From Micromonospora profundi (GTDB taxonomy: Bacteria > Actinomycetota > Actinomycetes > Mycobacteriales > Micromonosporaceae), in contig NZ_JAATJK010000001.1 in NCBI RefSeq assembly GCF_011927785.1, positions 6,202,501 through 6,266,500 of the forward strand: a DNA stretch of 64,000 nt. The letters are read 5' to 3'. Both the position numbers and the translations under genes were made by a program. Shown in pieces: positions 28,083-34,905 of the stretch. The notes beneath the pieces were generated by a model that saw only the letters and a program-made list of their open reading frames with translations, was not told the origin of the DNA and did no database searches. Numbering within the stretch: the first letter of the stretch is position 1; the number at the start of each line of letters is the position of its first letter.

Positions 28083-28610
28083 GTGTCGTACTTCGCTGCG
28101 GCCGTGGTGCGCGACGACAGCGGTTGGACCGCCGCTGAGGTCAACCTGCGGGGCGCCACCGACATCGACGAGATCGCCGATCGGCTGCGCGACGTCGACC
28201 TGGAGGCCGACGTGTCGCTGCTTTTCGTCGAGGCCGACGACGCGTACCTGGTGATCCTGCGTCTCGACGAGGGCGAGGACCTGCGGGTGTTCGGGTCGGA
28301 CTCGGCGTTCGCCGAGGAGTCCCGGCTTGGTCAGTTGCTTGTGGGTGACCTGAAGACCTCGGTCACCGGGCTCGACGGCGACGACGAGCCCCGGCCGGCG
28401 GCCAGCGGCGACGAGGAGAGCGAGCAGCCCGCCGTCGACCCGGAGGCCGACCCGGTGGGCGAGGCGGACCTGCTGGCCAACCTGGGCATCCCGGCGCAGA
28501 AGCTGCTGAACCTCTGCACCCACGAGGGGATGTTGCCGGCGGACGTCACCGCCGAGATCTGCGAGGTGCTCGGCTGCTCCGACGAGGTCGAGGAGCTGCG
28601 TGAGGTCTGA
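28083..28610 (+). CDS. tRNA adenosine deaminase-associated protein
   Basis: 175 residues, starting SYFAAAVVRDDSGW after the GTG, with acidic composition and a C-terminal helical segment (ADLLANLGIPAQKLLNLCTHEGM...). This matches the actinobacterial family always found just before tadA. Its role is unknown; a regulatory or chaperone role toward TadA is inferred from gene pairing only. GTG 28083 follows a GGGGGGA site; an earlier in-frame start at 28059 is less likely. Its stop overlaps the tadA start by 11 bp, indicating translational coupling. Confidence 0.85.
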   Translation: MSYFAAAVVRDDSGWTAAEVNLRGATDIDEIADRLRDVDLEADVSLLFVEADDAYLVILRLDEGEDLRVFGSDSAFAEESRLGQLLVGDLKTSVTGLDGDDEPRPAASGDEESEQPAVDPEADPVGEADLLANLGIPAQKLLNLCTHEGMLPADVTAEICEVLGCSDEVEELREV

Positions 28611-29214
28611 TCCAGTCGGGTCGGTGCCGACCGGCGGTGCGGAGCCGGCCGACGCCACTGATCCTCTGCTGGAGACGACTGGCGTACTCGGTCGGGCCGG
28701 GCCGGGTGCTCACGAAGGGCTGGCCGAGCCGGGGCAGATGGGCCGGCGGCAGCGACACGAGCTGTGGATGCGCCGGGCCCTGGAGGTCGCCGTCACCGGT
28801 CCGACCACCGACGACCCGGGCGCAGCCGACGTCGACGACGTGCCGGTGGGTGCCGTGCTCTACGGGCCGGACGGCACCGAACTCGCGATCGGGCGCAACG
28901 AACGGGAGCTGACCGGCGACCCGACGGCCCACGCCGAGGTGCTGGCCCTGCGCCGGGGTGCCGAACTCGCCGGCAGGTGGCGGCTGGACGGCTGCACCCT
29001 GGTTGTCACCCTGGAGCCGTGCACCATGTGCGCGGGGGCGTTGGTGCTGGCCCGGGTCTCCACAGTCGTCTTCGGCGCCTGGGAACCCAAGACCGGCGCG
29101 GCCGGCTCCCTCTGGGACGTGCTGCGTGACCGCCGGCTCAACCACCGACCCGAGGTGTACGGCGGCGTACTCGAAGCCGAAACCGCAGCCGTCCTGCGGG
29201 CGTTCTTCCGCTGA
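28600..29214 (+). CDS. tadA: tRNA(Arg) adenosine-34 deaminase
   Basis: Zinc deaminase converting A34 to inosine in tRNA-Arg(ACG) so it can read CGN codons. The active-site motif HAEV (about residues 111-114: zinc-binding His and proton-shuttling Glu) and the zinc pair PCTMC (about 140-144) are intact. The first 46 residues from GTG 28600 are Gly/Pro/Ala-rich and not typical; ATG 28738 would give the usual length of about 158 residues. The 28600 start is kept because GAGGAG lies 4 nt before it and it overlaps the preceding gene. Confidence 0.9.
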   Translation: MRSDPVGSVPTGGAEPADATDPLLETTGVLGRAGPGAHEGLAEPGQMGRRQRHELWMRRALEVAVTGPTTDDPGAADVDDVPVGAVLYGPDGTELAIGRNERELTGDPTAHAEVLALRRGAELAGRWRLDGCTLVVTLEPCTMCAGALVLARVSTVVFGAWEPKTGAAGSLWDVLRDRRLNHRPEVYGGVLEAETAAVLRAFFR

Positions 29215-29245
29215 TCCTTCCCCCTTGGGACGGACGCGGCTCAGG

Positions 29246-29743
29246 TCAGGCCACGGCGGCGGGGCGGAGCAGGGTGGCGGCCACCGCCCGCGCGGCCTCG
29301 GTCCACGGTGCCGGCCGTAGCGTCGCCGGGTCGAGGCGGACGATCGCCCGACGCCCCTCGGCGTGCACGTTGCTGCCGTCGACCGAGCGGAACTGGAAGG
29401 CGTACTCGGCGCTGCTGGCACCGAAGTGTTCGAGCCAGAAGTGCACCGCCACCGGCCCTGTCGTGACGATCGGCGCCCGGTAGCTGATGGTGAACTCGCG
29501 GACCGCGTGGAACAGGTCCGGCGGGGTGGCGCTGCCCCGGTAGGCAAGCCCGCGTTCGGTCCAGTACGGCGTCAGGGCACGTTCCAGCAGCACCGCGTAC
29601 CGGGCGTTGTGCAGGATTCCCATCGCGTCGAGGTCGTCGAAGTGCACAGTGACGTGCTCGACGTGCCCGAATTCGACGGCGGGCTGGCCGGTGACCGCGG
29701 GCTGGTCGGCGATGGCGGGCTGGTCGGCGACTGCGTTGCTCAT
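29246..29743 (-). CDS. hotdog-fold acyl-CoA thioesterase (4HBT, YbgC-like)
   Basis: 165 residues. After an unusual N-terminus with repeated DQPA units (about 8-22) comes the hotdog domain: VTVHFDDLDAMGILHNARY (about 31-49) contains the Asp-x-x-(G/A)-I-L-H-N-A-R-Y active-site segment of 4HBT thioesterases. It should hydrolyse acyl-CoA or acyl-carrier thioesters; the acyl group is unknown. ATG 29743 overlaps the TGA of the tetR gene (ATGA), so the two genes form a coupled operon. Confidence 0.87.
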   Translation of the reverse strand: MSNAVADQPAIADQPAVTGQPAVEFGHVEHVTVHFDDLDAMGILHNARYAVLLERALTPYWTERGLAYRGSATPPDLFHAVREFTISYRAPIVTTGPVAVHFWLEHFGASSAEYAFQFRSVDGSNVHAEGRRAIVRLDPATLRPAPWTEAARAVAATLLRPAAVA

Positions 29744-30378
29744 GTGGGGCCTTCCGTTAGCAGGGCGGGGTCGGGGCAGAGCGCCCGTAGGCGGTTCAGC
29801 AGGCCGGCGCGGGCATGCCGGTAGGCGGCGTCCGGGTCGAGCATCCGGGAGCTCATGGCTGCTGCCATCCCGAGCGCGTCGATCTCGTACGCCAACTGCG
29901 GGACGTCCAGGTCGGCGGGGAGTTCGCCGACGTCGACCGCCTGCTGCACGAGGTTTTCGAGGAACGCCGTCCACCGTGTGTACGCCTCGGCGAGCCGGTC
30001 GCGGACCGGGCCGGGGCGGGCGTTGAACTCGAACTGGGTGTTGGCGAAGAAGCAGCCGCCGGGGAGTACGCCTGTGGCGTAGAAGTCGAGGCGGGCGTCG
30101 TGCAGCGCGCGGAGCCGTCGTACGCCCTGCGGGGCGAGCAACGCCGGTGCGATCACCCGCTCCCGCCAGAGCGCCACCGCCCTGTCGATCGCGGCGAGCT
30201 GTAGGGCTTCCTTCGACCGCCAGTGCGCGAAGAGGCCCGATTTGCTCACGCCAAGTGTGTCGGCGAGCTGGGCGAGGCTGAGCCCGTCCAGGCCGGACTC
30301 GGTGGCGAGCACAACTGCCGCGTCAAGCGCGGCATTGCGGCTGCGCTCACCTCGGGCGAGGCGTCCGTCGACGGTCAT
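29740..30378 (-). CDS. TetR/AcrR family transcriptional regulator
   Basis: 212 residues from ATG 30378. The N-terminal helix-turn-helix is clear in LSLAQLADTLGVSKSGLFAHWRSKEAL (about 34-60); the rest is the ligand-binding helical domain (FFANTQFEFNARPG region). An in-frame ATG at 30402 lies inside a palindrome just upstream, so 30378 is preferred. It probably represses its own operon with the thioesterase through that palindrome. The ligand is likely an acyl-CoA or a related hydrophobic compound, inferred from the partner gene. Confidence 0.9.
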   Translation of the reverse strand: MTVDGRLARGERSRNAALDAAVVLATESGLDGLSLAQLADTLGVSKSGLFAHWRSKEALQLAAIDRAVALWRERVIAPALLAPQGVRRLRALHDARLDFYATGVLPGGCFFANTQFEFNARPGPVRDRLAEAYTRWTAFLENLVQQAVDVGELPADLDVPQLAYEIDALGMAAAMSSRMLDPDAAYRHARAGLLNRLRALCPDPALLTEGPT

Positions 30379-30393
30379 GCGGACACCGTACTC

Positions 30394-30415
30394 AATAAGC
30401 ACGATCGGTCGTATT
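30394..30415 (-). promoter_or_regulatory. imperfect palindrome, probable TetR operator
   Basis: 22-bp dyad with half-sites AATA-G--CGA and TCG--C-TATT centred on CGATCG, 16 bp upstream of the tetR ATG. Size, symmetry and position are typical for autoregulated TetR genes. Confidence 0.65.
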
Positions 30416-30460
30416 GTTTTAGTCGGTGACCGTCGTCACCCTCTCGCCCCGCGGAAACAC

Positions 30461-30494
30461 GCCGCCCCGCCGTCCATCCGGACGGCGGGGCGGC
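30461..30494 (-). terminator. terminator hairpin downstream of deoD
   Basis: Perfect 15-bp GC-rich stem (30461-30475 with 30480-30494), 4-nt loop, starting 17 bp after the deoD stop on the minus strand. It also insulates deoD from the tetR promoter region. Confidence 0.75.
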
Positions 30495-30511
30495 AGAGAT
30501 GCGACGAAGGG

Positions 30512-31219
30512 TCAGGCGACGATCGTGTCGAGGGCGATCTCGACCATCTGGCTGAAGGTCTGCTCCCGCTCCTCCGACGTGGTCTTCTCGCCGGTCTTGA
30601 TGTGGTCGCTGACGGTCAACACGGTGAGCGCGCGAGCCTTGAACCGGGCGGCGATCGTGTAGAGCGCCGCCGACTCCATCTCCACCGCCAGCACGCCGTA
30701 GTCGGCAAGCGTGTCGTAGAGGTCCGGCCGATCCGTGTAGAAGGCGTCCGCCGCCAGGATCGGCCCGACGCGCATCGCGATGCCGCGCCGCTCAGCCACC
30801 TCGACCGAGGTACGCAGCAGCCCGAAATCGGCCACCGGCGCGTAGTCGATCAACCCGTCGAACCGCATCCGGTTCATGTTCGAGTCGGTGGACGAGCCGA
30901 TCGCCGCGACCACGTCCCGCAGTTGCAGGTCGGCGCTGAGAGCGCCGCAGGAGCCGACCCGGATCAGGGTCTTCACGCCGTACTCGTTGATCAACTCGTG
31001 GGCGTAGATGGAGGCGGACGGCATACCCATGCCGGAGCCCTGGACGGAGACCTCGACGCCGTTCCAGCGGCCGGTGAAACCCAGCATGCCCCGAACCGTC
31101 GAGTAGCAGGTGGCACCCTCGAGGTAGGTCTCCGCGATCCACTTGGCCCGCAGGGGGTCGCCCGGCATCAGGACCCGCTCAGCGATCTCGCCCGGCTTCG
31201 CGCCGATGTGCGTACTCAT
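30512..31219 (-). CDS. deoD: purine-nucleoside phosphorylase, DeoD type
   Basis: 235 residues, the usual length of hexameric DeoD enzymes, which split purine (deoxy)nucleosides with phosphate in the salvage pathway. Motifs: [14 protein letters not shown] (about 17-30, phosphate site), GSGMGMPS (about 61-68), IRVGSCGAL (about 83-91), [12 protein letters not shown] (about 177-188, nucleoside binding) and VSDHI near the C-terminus with the catalytic Asp. ATG 31219 gives the standard N-terminus [14 protein letters not shown]. Transcribed alone, ending at a strong hairpin; tRNA-Ser lies divergently upstream. Confidence 0.95.
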   Translation of the reverse strand: MSTHIGAKPGEIAERVLMPGDPLRAKWIAETYLEGATCYSTVRGMLGFTGRWNGVEVSVQGSGMGMPSASIYAHELINEYGVKTLIRVGSCGALSADLQLRDVVAAIGSSTDSNMNRMRFDGLIDYAPVADFGLLRTSVEVAERRGIAMRVGPILAADAFYTDRPDLYDTLADYGVLAVEMESAALYTIAARFKARALTVLTVSDHIKTGEKTTSEEREQTFSQMVEIALDTIVA

Positions 31220-31294
31220 GGCAAAGATCCTGCCAGGCCGACTCGGGTGATACCGGTTCGGCGTGGGAACCGGCGGTCCTGTACCCTCGTCGGC

Positions 31295-31384
31295 GGTGGC
31301 GTGTCCGAGTGGCCTAAGGAGCACGCCTCGAAAGCGTGTGAGGGTTTACGCCCTCCGCGGGTTCAAATCCCGCCGCCACCGCCA
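31295..31384 (+). tRNA. tRNA-Ser (anticodon CGA)
   Basis: Acceptor stem GGTGGCG (31295-31301) pairs with CGCCACC (31374-31380), followed by discriminator G and an encoded CCA. The anticodon arm CACGC-CTCGAAA-GCGTG gives CGA, reading UCG. A long variable arm and the GGGTTCAAATCCC T-arm confirm a class II serine tRNA. Confidence 0.96.
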
Positions 31385-31395
31385 GTGAACAGCGA

Positions 31396-31433
31396 GAACG
31401 CCCGGCAGATCCGCGAGGATCGACCGGGCGTTC
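31396..31433 (+). terminator. tRNA-Ser(CGA) terminator
   Basis: 10-bp outer stem GAACGCCCGG/CCGGGCGTTC (31396-31405 with 31424-31433) with an inner GATCC/GGATC stem, 11 nt after the tRNA. Part of the sequence recurs at the other tRNA-Ser gene. Confidence 0.8.
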
Positions 31434-31451
31434 CGCGTTCTGCCCCACGAT

Positions 31452-31979
31452 TCAGCAGGGGCCCGCTCCCTCGTCGAAGAGGCGGCGGGCCCAGTCGGCG
31501 TACCCGGCGATGGTCTTCTGGACCGTGCGCCCGTCGTGCAGGAACAGGTACGCGCGGTCGCCGGTGCGGGCGAGCAGCCCGTCGAGGCGGTGTGTCCCCT
31601 GTGGAGCGGGCAACCTGGTGACAGTTGGGTAGCGCGACCAGACCTGGTCGACGGGTGAGCCGGTCGTTATGCCCTCGGGTGTCCGCATGGGGTCGCCGGC
31701 CCACAGCAGCACCAGTTTGGTCTCCACGAAGACGGGGCTCACCGTGTCGTGGCCGGTGAGCGTCGGCCCGCAGCCGTCCAGGTCGGTACGCAGGATGCCC
31801 CGGCGGGTCAGCTCGTCCTCGGTGTCGCCGAACTCGATGTTGCGCAGGCCGTTCAGGTCGACGACCTCGTTGGTGGCGGGCCAGTTGGCCGGGGTCGACC
31901 CGGGTGGTGGCGCGCCGCTGCCGGCGATCGAGGCAGCAGTCATCAGCATGGCAATAAACGCGAATTGTCGCAATTTCAT
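31452..31979 (-). CDS. hypothetical secreted protein
   Basis: 175 residues with a signal peptide (MKLRQFAFIAMLMTAASIAG, cleavage probably near GSGAPPPG). The mature part contains LNGLRNIEFGDTEDELTRRG, which resembles small secreted actinobacterial proteins with a repeated G-D-T-x-x-E-L element, and two cysteines, C110-region DGCG and a terminal C. No family or function recognised. A G-rich site (GGGGGG) precedes ATG 31979 by 6 nt. It is the first gene inside the stretch bracketed by two tRNA-Ser genes. Confidence 0.75.
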   Translation of the reverse strand: MKLRQFAFIAMLMTAASIAGSGAPPPGSTPANWPATNEVVDLNGLRNIEFGDTEDELTRRGILRTDLDGCGPTLTGHDTVSPVFVETKLVLLWAGDPMRTPEGITTGSPVDQVWSRYPTVTRLPAPQGTHRLDGLLARTGDRAYLFLHDGRTVQKTIAGYADWARRLFDEGAGPC

Positions 31980-32036
31980 GGAATCCCCCCGGTCCCCAAC
32001 GGGAGCGGGCCGCTCAGGTTGCTGCCAGTCGCCGGA

Positions 32037-32591
32037 TTACTGGTTTTCCCACTGCTCGACCAGCTCGTCCCAGTAGTCGGCACTGAGCCTCCGCCGCCCG
32101 TGCGCCAGCCAACCGTCGGTGCTGCGCTCCAGGTGCAAGCCCACCTCGGCGAACGGATCGATCCACGCGCCCCGCTCGACGCCGAGCCGGAGGAGTGCCG
32201 CGTTTATCGGCCACTGCTCGCGCGGCCCGTCCAGCACGTCGTCGAAGCACGGACCCCACGACACCGCGCCGCCGAGCCACACCATCGCCGACTGGTAGCC
32301 GGCGCCGCCGCCGAACTCCGCCTCGACGTACGCCAGCGGCCCCAGACCTGACCATCCGCTCAGCAATTCGGTCAGCACCGGCGACAGGACCAGCCCGAAC
32401 GGATGCTCGGCCGTGCGGTCGTCCACCGCGAAGTCCGGCAGTGACCCGGTCAGCTCCACCACCAACTGCGGGGTCACCGGCAGCAGCGCGAAGTCCTGCC
32501 GCAGCTCGCCGAGGACCGCGTGGTCCAGCTCGGCGGTGTGCTCGCGGAGCAGCTCGGCGTCCGCGACGACCGCGCTGAGCTGGTAACCCAT
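32037..32591 (-). CDS. hypothetical protein
   Basis: 184 residues, soluble, acidic, rich in Leu, Asp and Trp. It starts MGYQLSAVVADAELLREHTA and ends RRLSADYWDELVEQWENQ. No conserved domain recognised; similar single-domain proteins of unknown role occur in Micromonospora-like genomes (impression only). GGAGGG lies 6 nt before ATG 32591. Immediately upstream is the 40-bp LexA-box-like element, oriented so that its box comes before the ribosome binding site, which makes damage-responsive control of this gene possible. Confidence 0.72.
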   Translation of the reverse strand: MGYQLSAVVADAELLREHTAELDHAVLGELRQDFALLPVTPQLVVELTGSLPDFAVDDRTAEHPFGLVLSPVLTELLSGWSGLGPLAYVEAEFGGGAGYQSAMVWLGGAVSWGPCFDDVLDGPREQWPINAALLRLGVERGAWIDPFAEVGLHLERSTDGWLAHGRRRLSADYWDELVEQWENQ

Positions 32592-32599
32592 CGAACCCT

Positions 32600-32639
32600 C
32601 CGCCGTCCACAGCCTGTGGATAGAACATGTGTACGACGG
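32600..32639 (-). promoter_or_regulatory. 40-bp element, copy A: LexA-box-like palindrome joined to a TCCACAG palindrome
   Basis: On the minus strand, TCGTACACATGTTCTA (32636-32621) matches the actinobacterial SOS consensus TCGAAC-N4-GTTCGA at 10 of 12 positions. It is followed by TCCACAGGCTGTGGA, whose arms resemble DnaA-box cores (TATCCACA). The same 40 bp recurs exactly at 33353-33392. It lies in the divergent gap between the hypothetical gene at 32591 and the DUF1349 gene. Confidence 0.6.
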
Positions 32640-32713
32640 CGTCGCCCGGCGTCGATATCCCGGACCGTACCCGGTCTGGCGTCCTGCCCGGCGGCGGGCT
32701 GTACGGTCGGCCA

Positions 32714-33352
32714 ATGGCTGATCGACTGACCGTCCCCGGCATGCCGTCCCTGCTCACGCCCTCGTCCGCGGGGCTGTGGCGGATCGACGAGTCAGCGGGT
32801 GCGGTGACGGTGTCGGCGGAGCCGCGCACGGACATCTTCATCGACCCGAGCGGCGATGGCGTCGAGGCGGGCGGGGGCCCCGCGCCTGTCCTCAACGCGG
32901 CGACGCTGCTCGGTGACCTGCCTCCGGTGGGTGATTTCCAGTTCAGCGCCCGGGTCACAGTGGAGTTCGCCTCGACCTTCGACGCCGGAGTGCTCCTGCT
33001 CTGGCGCGACGAGCGGTGCTGGGGCAAGTTGTGCTTCGAGTCCTCGCCCGAGGCCGAGCCCATGATCGTGTCGGTCATCTGTCGAGGGGTCGCCGACGAC
33101 GCGAACGCCTTCGTCGTACCCGACCGGACGGTGTGGCTGCGGGTCTCGCGGATCGGCCGGGTCTACGCGTACCACGCCTCGGTCGACGGCACGACCTGGC
33201 AGTTGATCCGCGTGTTCGGCTTCGACGGCGACCCGTCCGGCGACCGGATCGGCTTCGCCGGCCAGTCACCGACCGGCGAAGGATGCAGCGCTACCTTCGA
33301 CCAGATCAGCTTCCGGCCGGAACGGCTCGCCGACCTCCGCGACGGCTCCTGA
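32714..33352 (+). CDS. DUF1349 (concanavalin A-like lectin fold) protein
   Basis: 212 residues. The whole chain matches the DUF1349 beta-sandwich: WRIDESAGAVTVSAEPRTDIFIDP (about 18-41), FDAGVLLLWRDERCWGKLCFE (about 92-112), and WLRVSRIGRVYAYHASVDG with TWQLIRVFGF. The family is often linked to carbohydrate binding, but its biochemical role is unproven. No signal peptide, so it is cytoplasmic. ATG 32714 is used. The gene lies exactly between two direct copies of a 40-bp element, the second beginning at the base after its stop codon. Confidence 0.85.
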   Translation: MADRLTVPGMPSLLTPSSAGLWRIDESAGAVTVSAEPRTDIFIDPSGDGVEAGGGPAPVLNAATLLGDLPPVGDFQFSARVTVEFASTFDAGVLLLWRDERCWGKLCFESSPEAEPMIVSVICRGVADDANAFVVPDRTVWLRVSRIGRVYAYHASVDGTTWQLIRVFGFDGDPSGDRIGFAGQSPTGEGCSATFDQISFRPERLADLRDGS

Positions 33353-33392
33353 CCGCCGTCCACAGCCTGTGGATAGAACATGTGTACGACGG
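33353..33392 (-). repeat. 40-bp element, copy B
   Basis: Identical over 40 bp to copy A at 32600-32639 and in the same orientation, so the two are direct repeats around the DUF1349 gene. Weaker similarity continues for about 25 bp beyond. No gene lies downstream of its LexA-like box, so a promoter here would drive antisense RNA across the DUF1349 gene. Confidence 0.75.
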
Positions 33393-33465
33393 GCTCCGGC
33401 CGGGTCGGCATCGATCCCCGGATCGCTCAACCAGCCGTTCGGCCGGGACGGTGAAACCGAACCGA

Positions 33466-33510
33466 ATCTTGGACAGTTTCCGTTAGCCGCTAACGGAAAC
33501 TGTCCAAGAT
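33466..33510. terminator. bidirectional terminator with 21-bp perfect stem
   Basis: Arms 33466-33486 and 33490-33510 are perfectly complementary around a 3-nt CCG loop. It lies between the convergent DUF1349 and methyltransferase genes and is AT-richer than its surroundings. Confidence 0.85.
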
Positions 33511-33544
33511 CTCGTGTCCTGGGGTCGCCCTCGAGGCAAGGTGG

Positions 33545-34381
33545 TCAGGTACGCCAGATCGACGCGGCCACCTCGCGCCGACGCTCGGCGAACAGGCCGT
33601 CCCGTGCCGCCGTTTCCAGCAGCTGACGTAGGTCCGACTCGAACGCGGGGAGCCGTCCACCGAACAGGTGCGGCGCCGAACTGGACAGCGAGAACACCGC
33701 CGACATGACCTCCTCGACGCGGCGTTCCACGACCATTCCCTGGTCGATCGTGAGATGAGTGGGGTCGGCGAAGCCCGCCTGCCGCATGATCTCGTCCTCG
33801 CCGCCCGGGGTGCCCGCCGGCAGCCACCCCTGCCCCGCCCGGCGGGCCGGCCCCAGATAGCTGGCGACCAGGTCGTCGACCTGCCGCCACGGTGGCCGGG
33901 GGTACGGCAGCGGGTCGTCCCCCGTCACGCCCTGGTGCGTGTTGGCGTGGACGTGGACCCACGCCCCGCCGGGCACGAGCATGCTCCGGACCCGACCGGC
34001 CACCAGCGGCCGGTCCATCCAGTGGAACGACTGGGCGAACGTGACCACCCGGAACGTACCCAGATCGGCCGGCAGTTCCTCGGCGCGCAAATGTCGCCAC
34101 TCGACGCTTGTCAGTCCCACCTCGCGCGCCCTGCGGCCCGCCTCGACGAGCATGTCCCGGTCGGCGTCGACGCCCACCGCCGCCTCGAACAGGGGCGCGA
34201 GCAGCAGCGTCAACGACCCCGGCCCGCAGCCGACGTCCAGGAGCCGGCCGGTGCCGTCGAGCCCGAGTGCCGTCGCGACGGCGTCCGCGAGGCTGGGCGG
34301 GTACGGCATGCGTCCGACGCTGTAGTGACTGGCGCTGCCCGCGTACAACGTCTCGTCCCACTGCCACGCCGCGTCGGTCAC
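33545..34381 (-). CDS. class I SAM-dependent methyltransferase
   Basis: 278 residues. The Rossmann core has LLDVGCGPGSLTLLL (about 47-61), acidic VGVDADRDML, and FRVVTFAQSFHWMDRP, the small-molecule methyltransferase (UbiE/Trm9-like) pattern. The C-terminal part (from about 180) is helical. Acceptor unknown. The frame is open upstream through the tRNA-Ser(GGA) gene, but GTG 34381 (TDAAWQWDETLYAGSASHY) is where family-like sequence begins; upstream codons lie in the tRNA and its terminator. It ends at the 21-bp hairpin. Confidence 0.85.
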   Translation of the reverse strand: MTDAAWQWDETLYAGSASHYSVGRMPYPPSLADAVATALGLDGTGRLLDVGCGPGSLTLLLAPLFEAAVGVDADRDMLVEAGRRAREVGLTSVEWRHLRAEELPADLGTFRVVTFAQSFHWMDRPLVAGRVRSMLVPGGAWVHVHANTHQGVTGDDPLPYPRPPWRQVDDLVASYLGPARRAGQGWLPAGTPGGEDEIMRQAGFADPTHLTIDQGMVVERRVEEVMSAVFSLSSSAPHLFGGRLPAFESDLRQLLETAARDGLFAERRREVAASIWRT

Positions 34382-34402
34382 GGCATCGATGAGACCACAA
34401 GA

Positions 34403-34442
34403 CGAACGCCCGGCCGACCGATAAAGGTCTGCCGGGCGTTCG
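34403..34442 (-). terminator. tRNA-Ser(GGA) terminator
   Basis: 12-bp outer stem (34403-34414 with 34431-34442) and an inner 4-bp stem, 15 nt after the tRNA on the minus strand. It begins GAACGCCCGGCAGA when read in transcript order, identical to the start of the other tRNA-Ser terminator. Confidence 0.8.
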
Positions 34443-34457
34443 TGCTGCTCAAGCGAG

Positions 34458-34542
34458 CGGAGGATACGAGATTCGAACTCGTGAGGGTGTAAACCCAACA
34501 CGCTTTCCAAGCGTGCGCCCTAGGCCTCTAGGCGAATCCTCC
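34458..34542 (-). tRNA. tRNA-Ser (anticodon GGA)
   Basis: Acceptor stem GGAGGAT (34542-34536) pairs with ATCCTCC (34465-34459), then discriminator G. The anticodon arm CACGC-TTGGAAA-GCGTG gives GGA, reading UCC/UCU. Long variable arm and T-arm GAGTTCGAATCTC fit class II serine tRNA. CCA is not encoded, unlike tRNA-Ser(CGA). Confidence 0.96.
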
Positions 34543-34623
34543 GCGAGCCAGAATACAGGCCCTCGTCGGCTGGGCCACCCCACCACCCCCTGAAGATCGA
34601 CGGGCCGTCGGGTAGGCTGGGCG

Positions 34624-34716
34624 TCACCTCCCGTGCGGCGGTATCTCGTGAACCTCCCCAGGGCCGGAAGGCAGCAAGGATAAGCGAGCTCTGCCGGGTG
34701 CACGGGAGGCCTTTTT
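34624..34716 (+). ncRNA. ffs: signal recognition particle RNA (small bacterial, 4.5S type)
   Basis: Hairpin RNA whose ends CCTCCCGTGC (34628-34637) and GCACGGGAGG (34701-34710) pair perfectly, followed by a TTTTT tract. The apical region carries the universal Ffh-binding domain: GTGAACCTCCCCAGG, CCGGAAGGCAGCAAGG and ATAAGC. It forms the SRP with Ffh for co-translational membrane targeting. Placement just before dnaX is common in actinobacteria. Ends are approximate. Confidence 0.95.
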
Positions 34717-34905
34717 GTCTGCGGGCCGGTTGATCCACTCGACATCCTTGATGTCGGGGTGTCCCGGGCCTGCGGACACCCCGATTTCCAGGAAGACGGG
34801 TCGATCAAGCGCGGCAACCTCCGGCAACCCCAGCGCGCCGGGGTGGTGGGTGGTCACCCGCGCCCGACCGGCGCAGAATGGCTCGGTCGAGAGGAGGCGG
34901 GACGA

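Noticed and set aside
31295..34542. Integrated element at tRNA-Ser
   Set aside because: No integrase, excisionase or duplicated tRNA 3' end found; left as a weak hotspot idea only.
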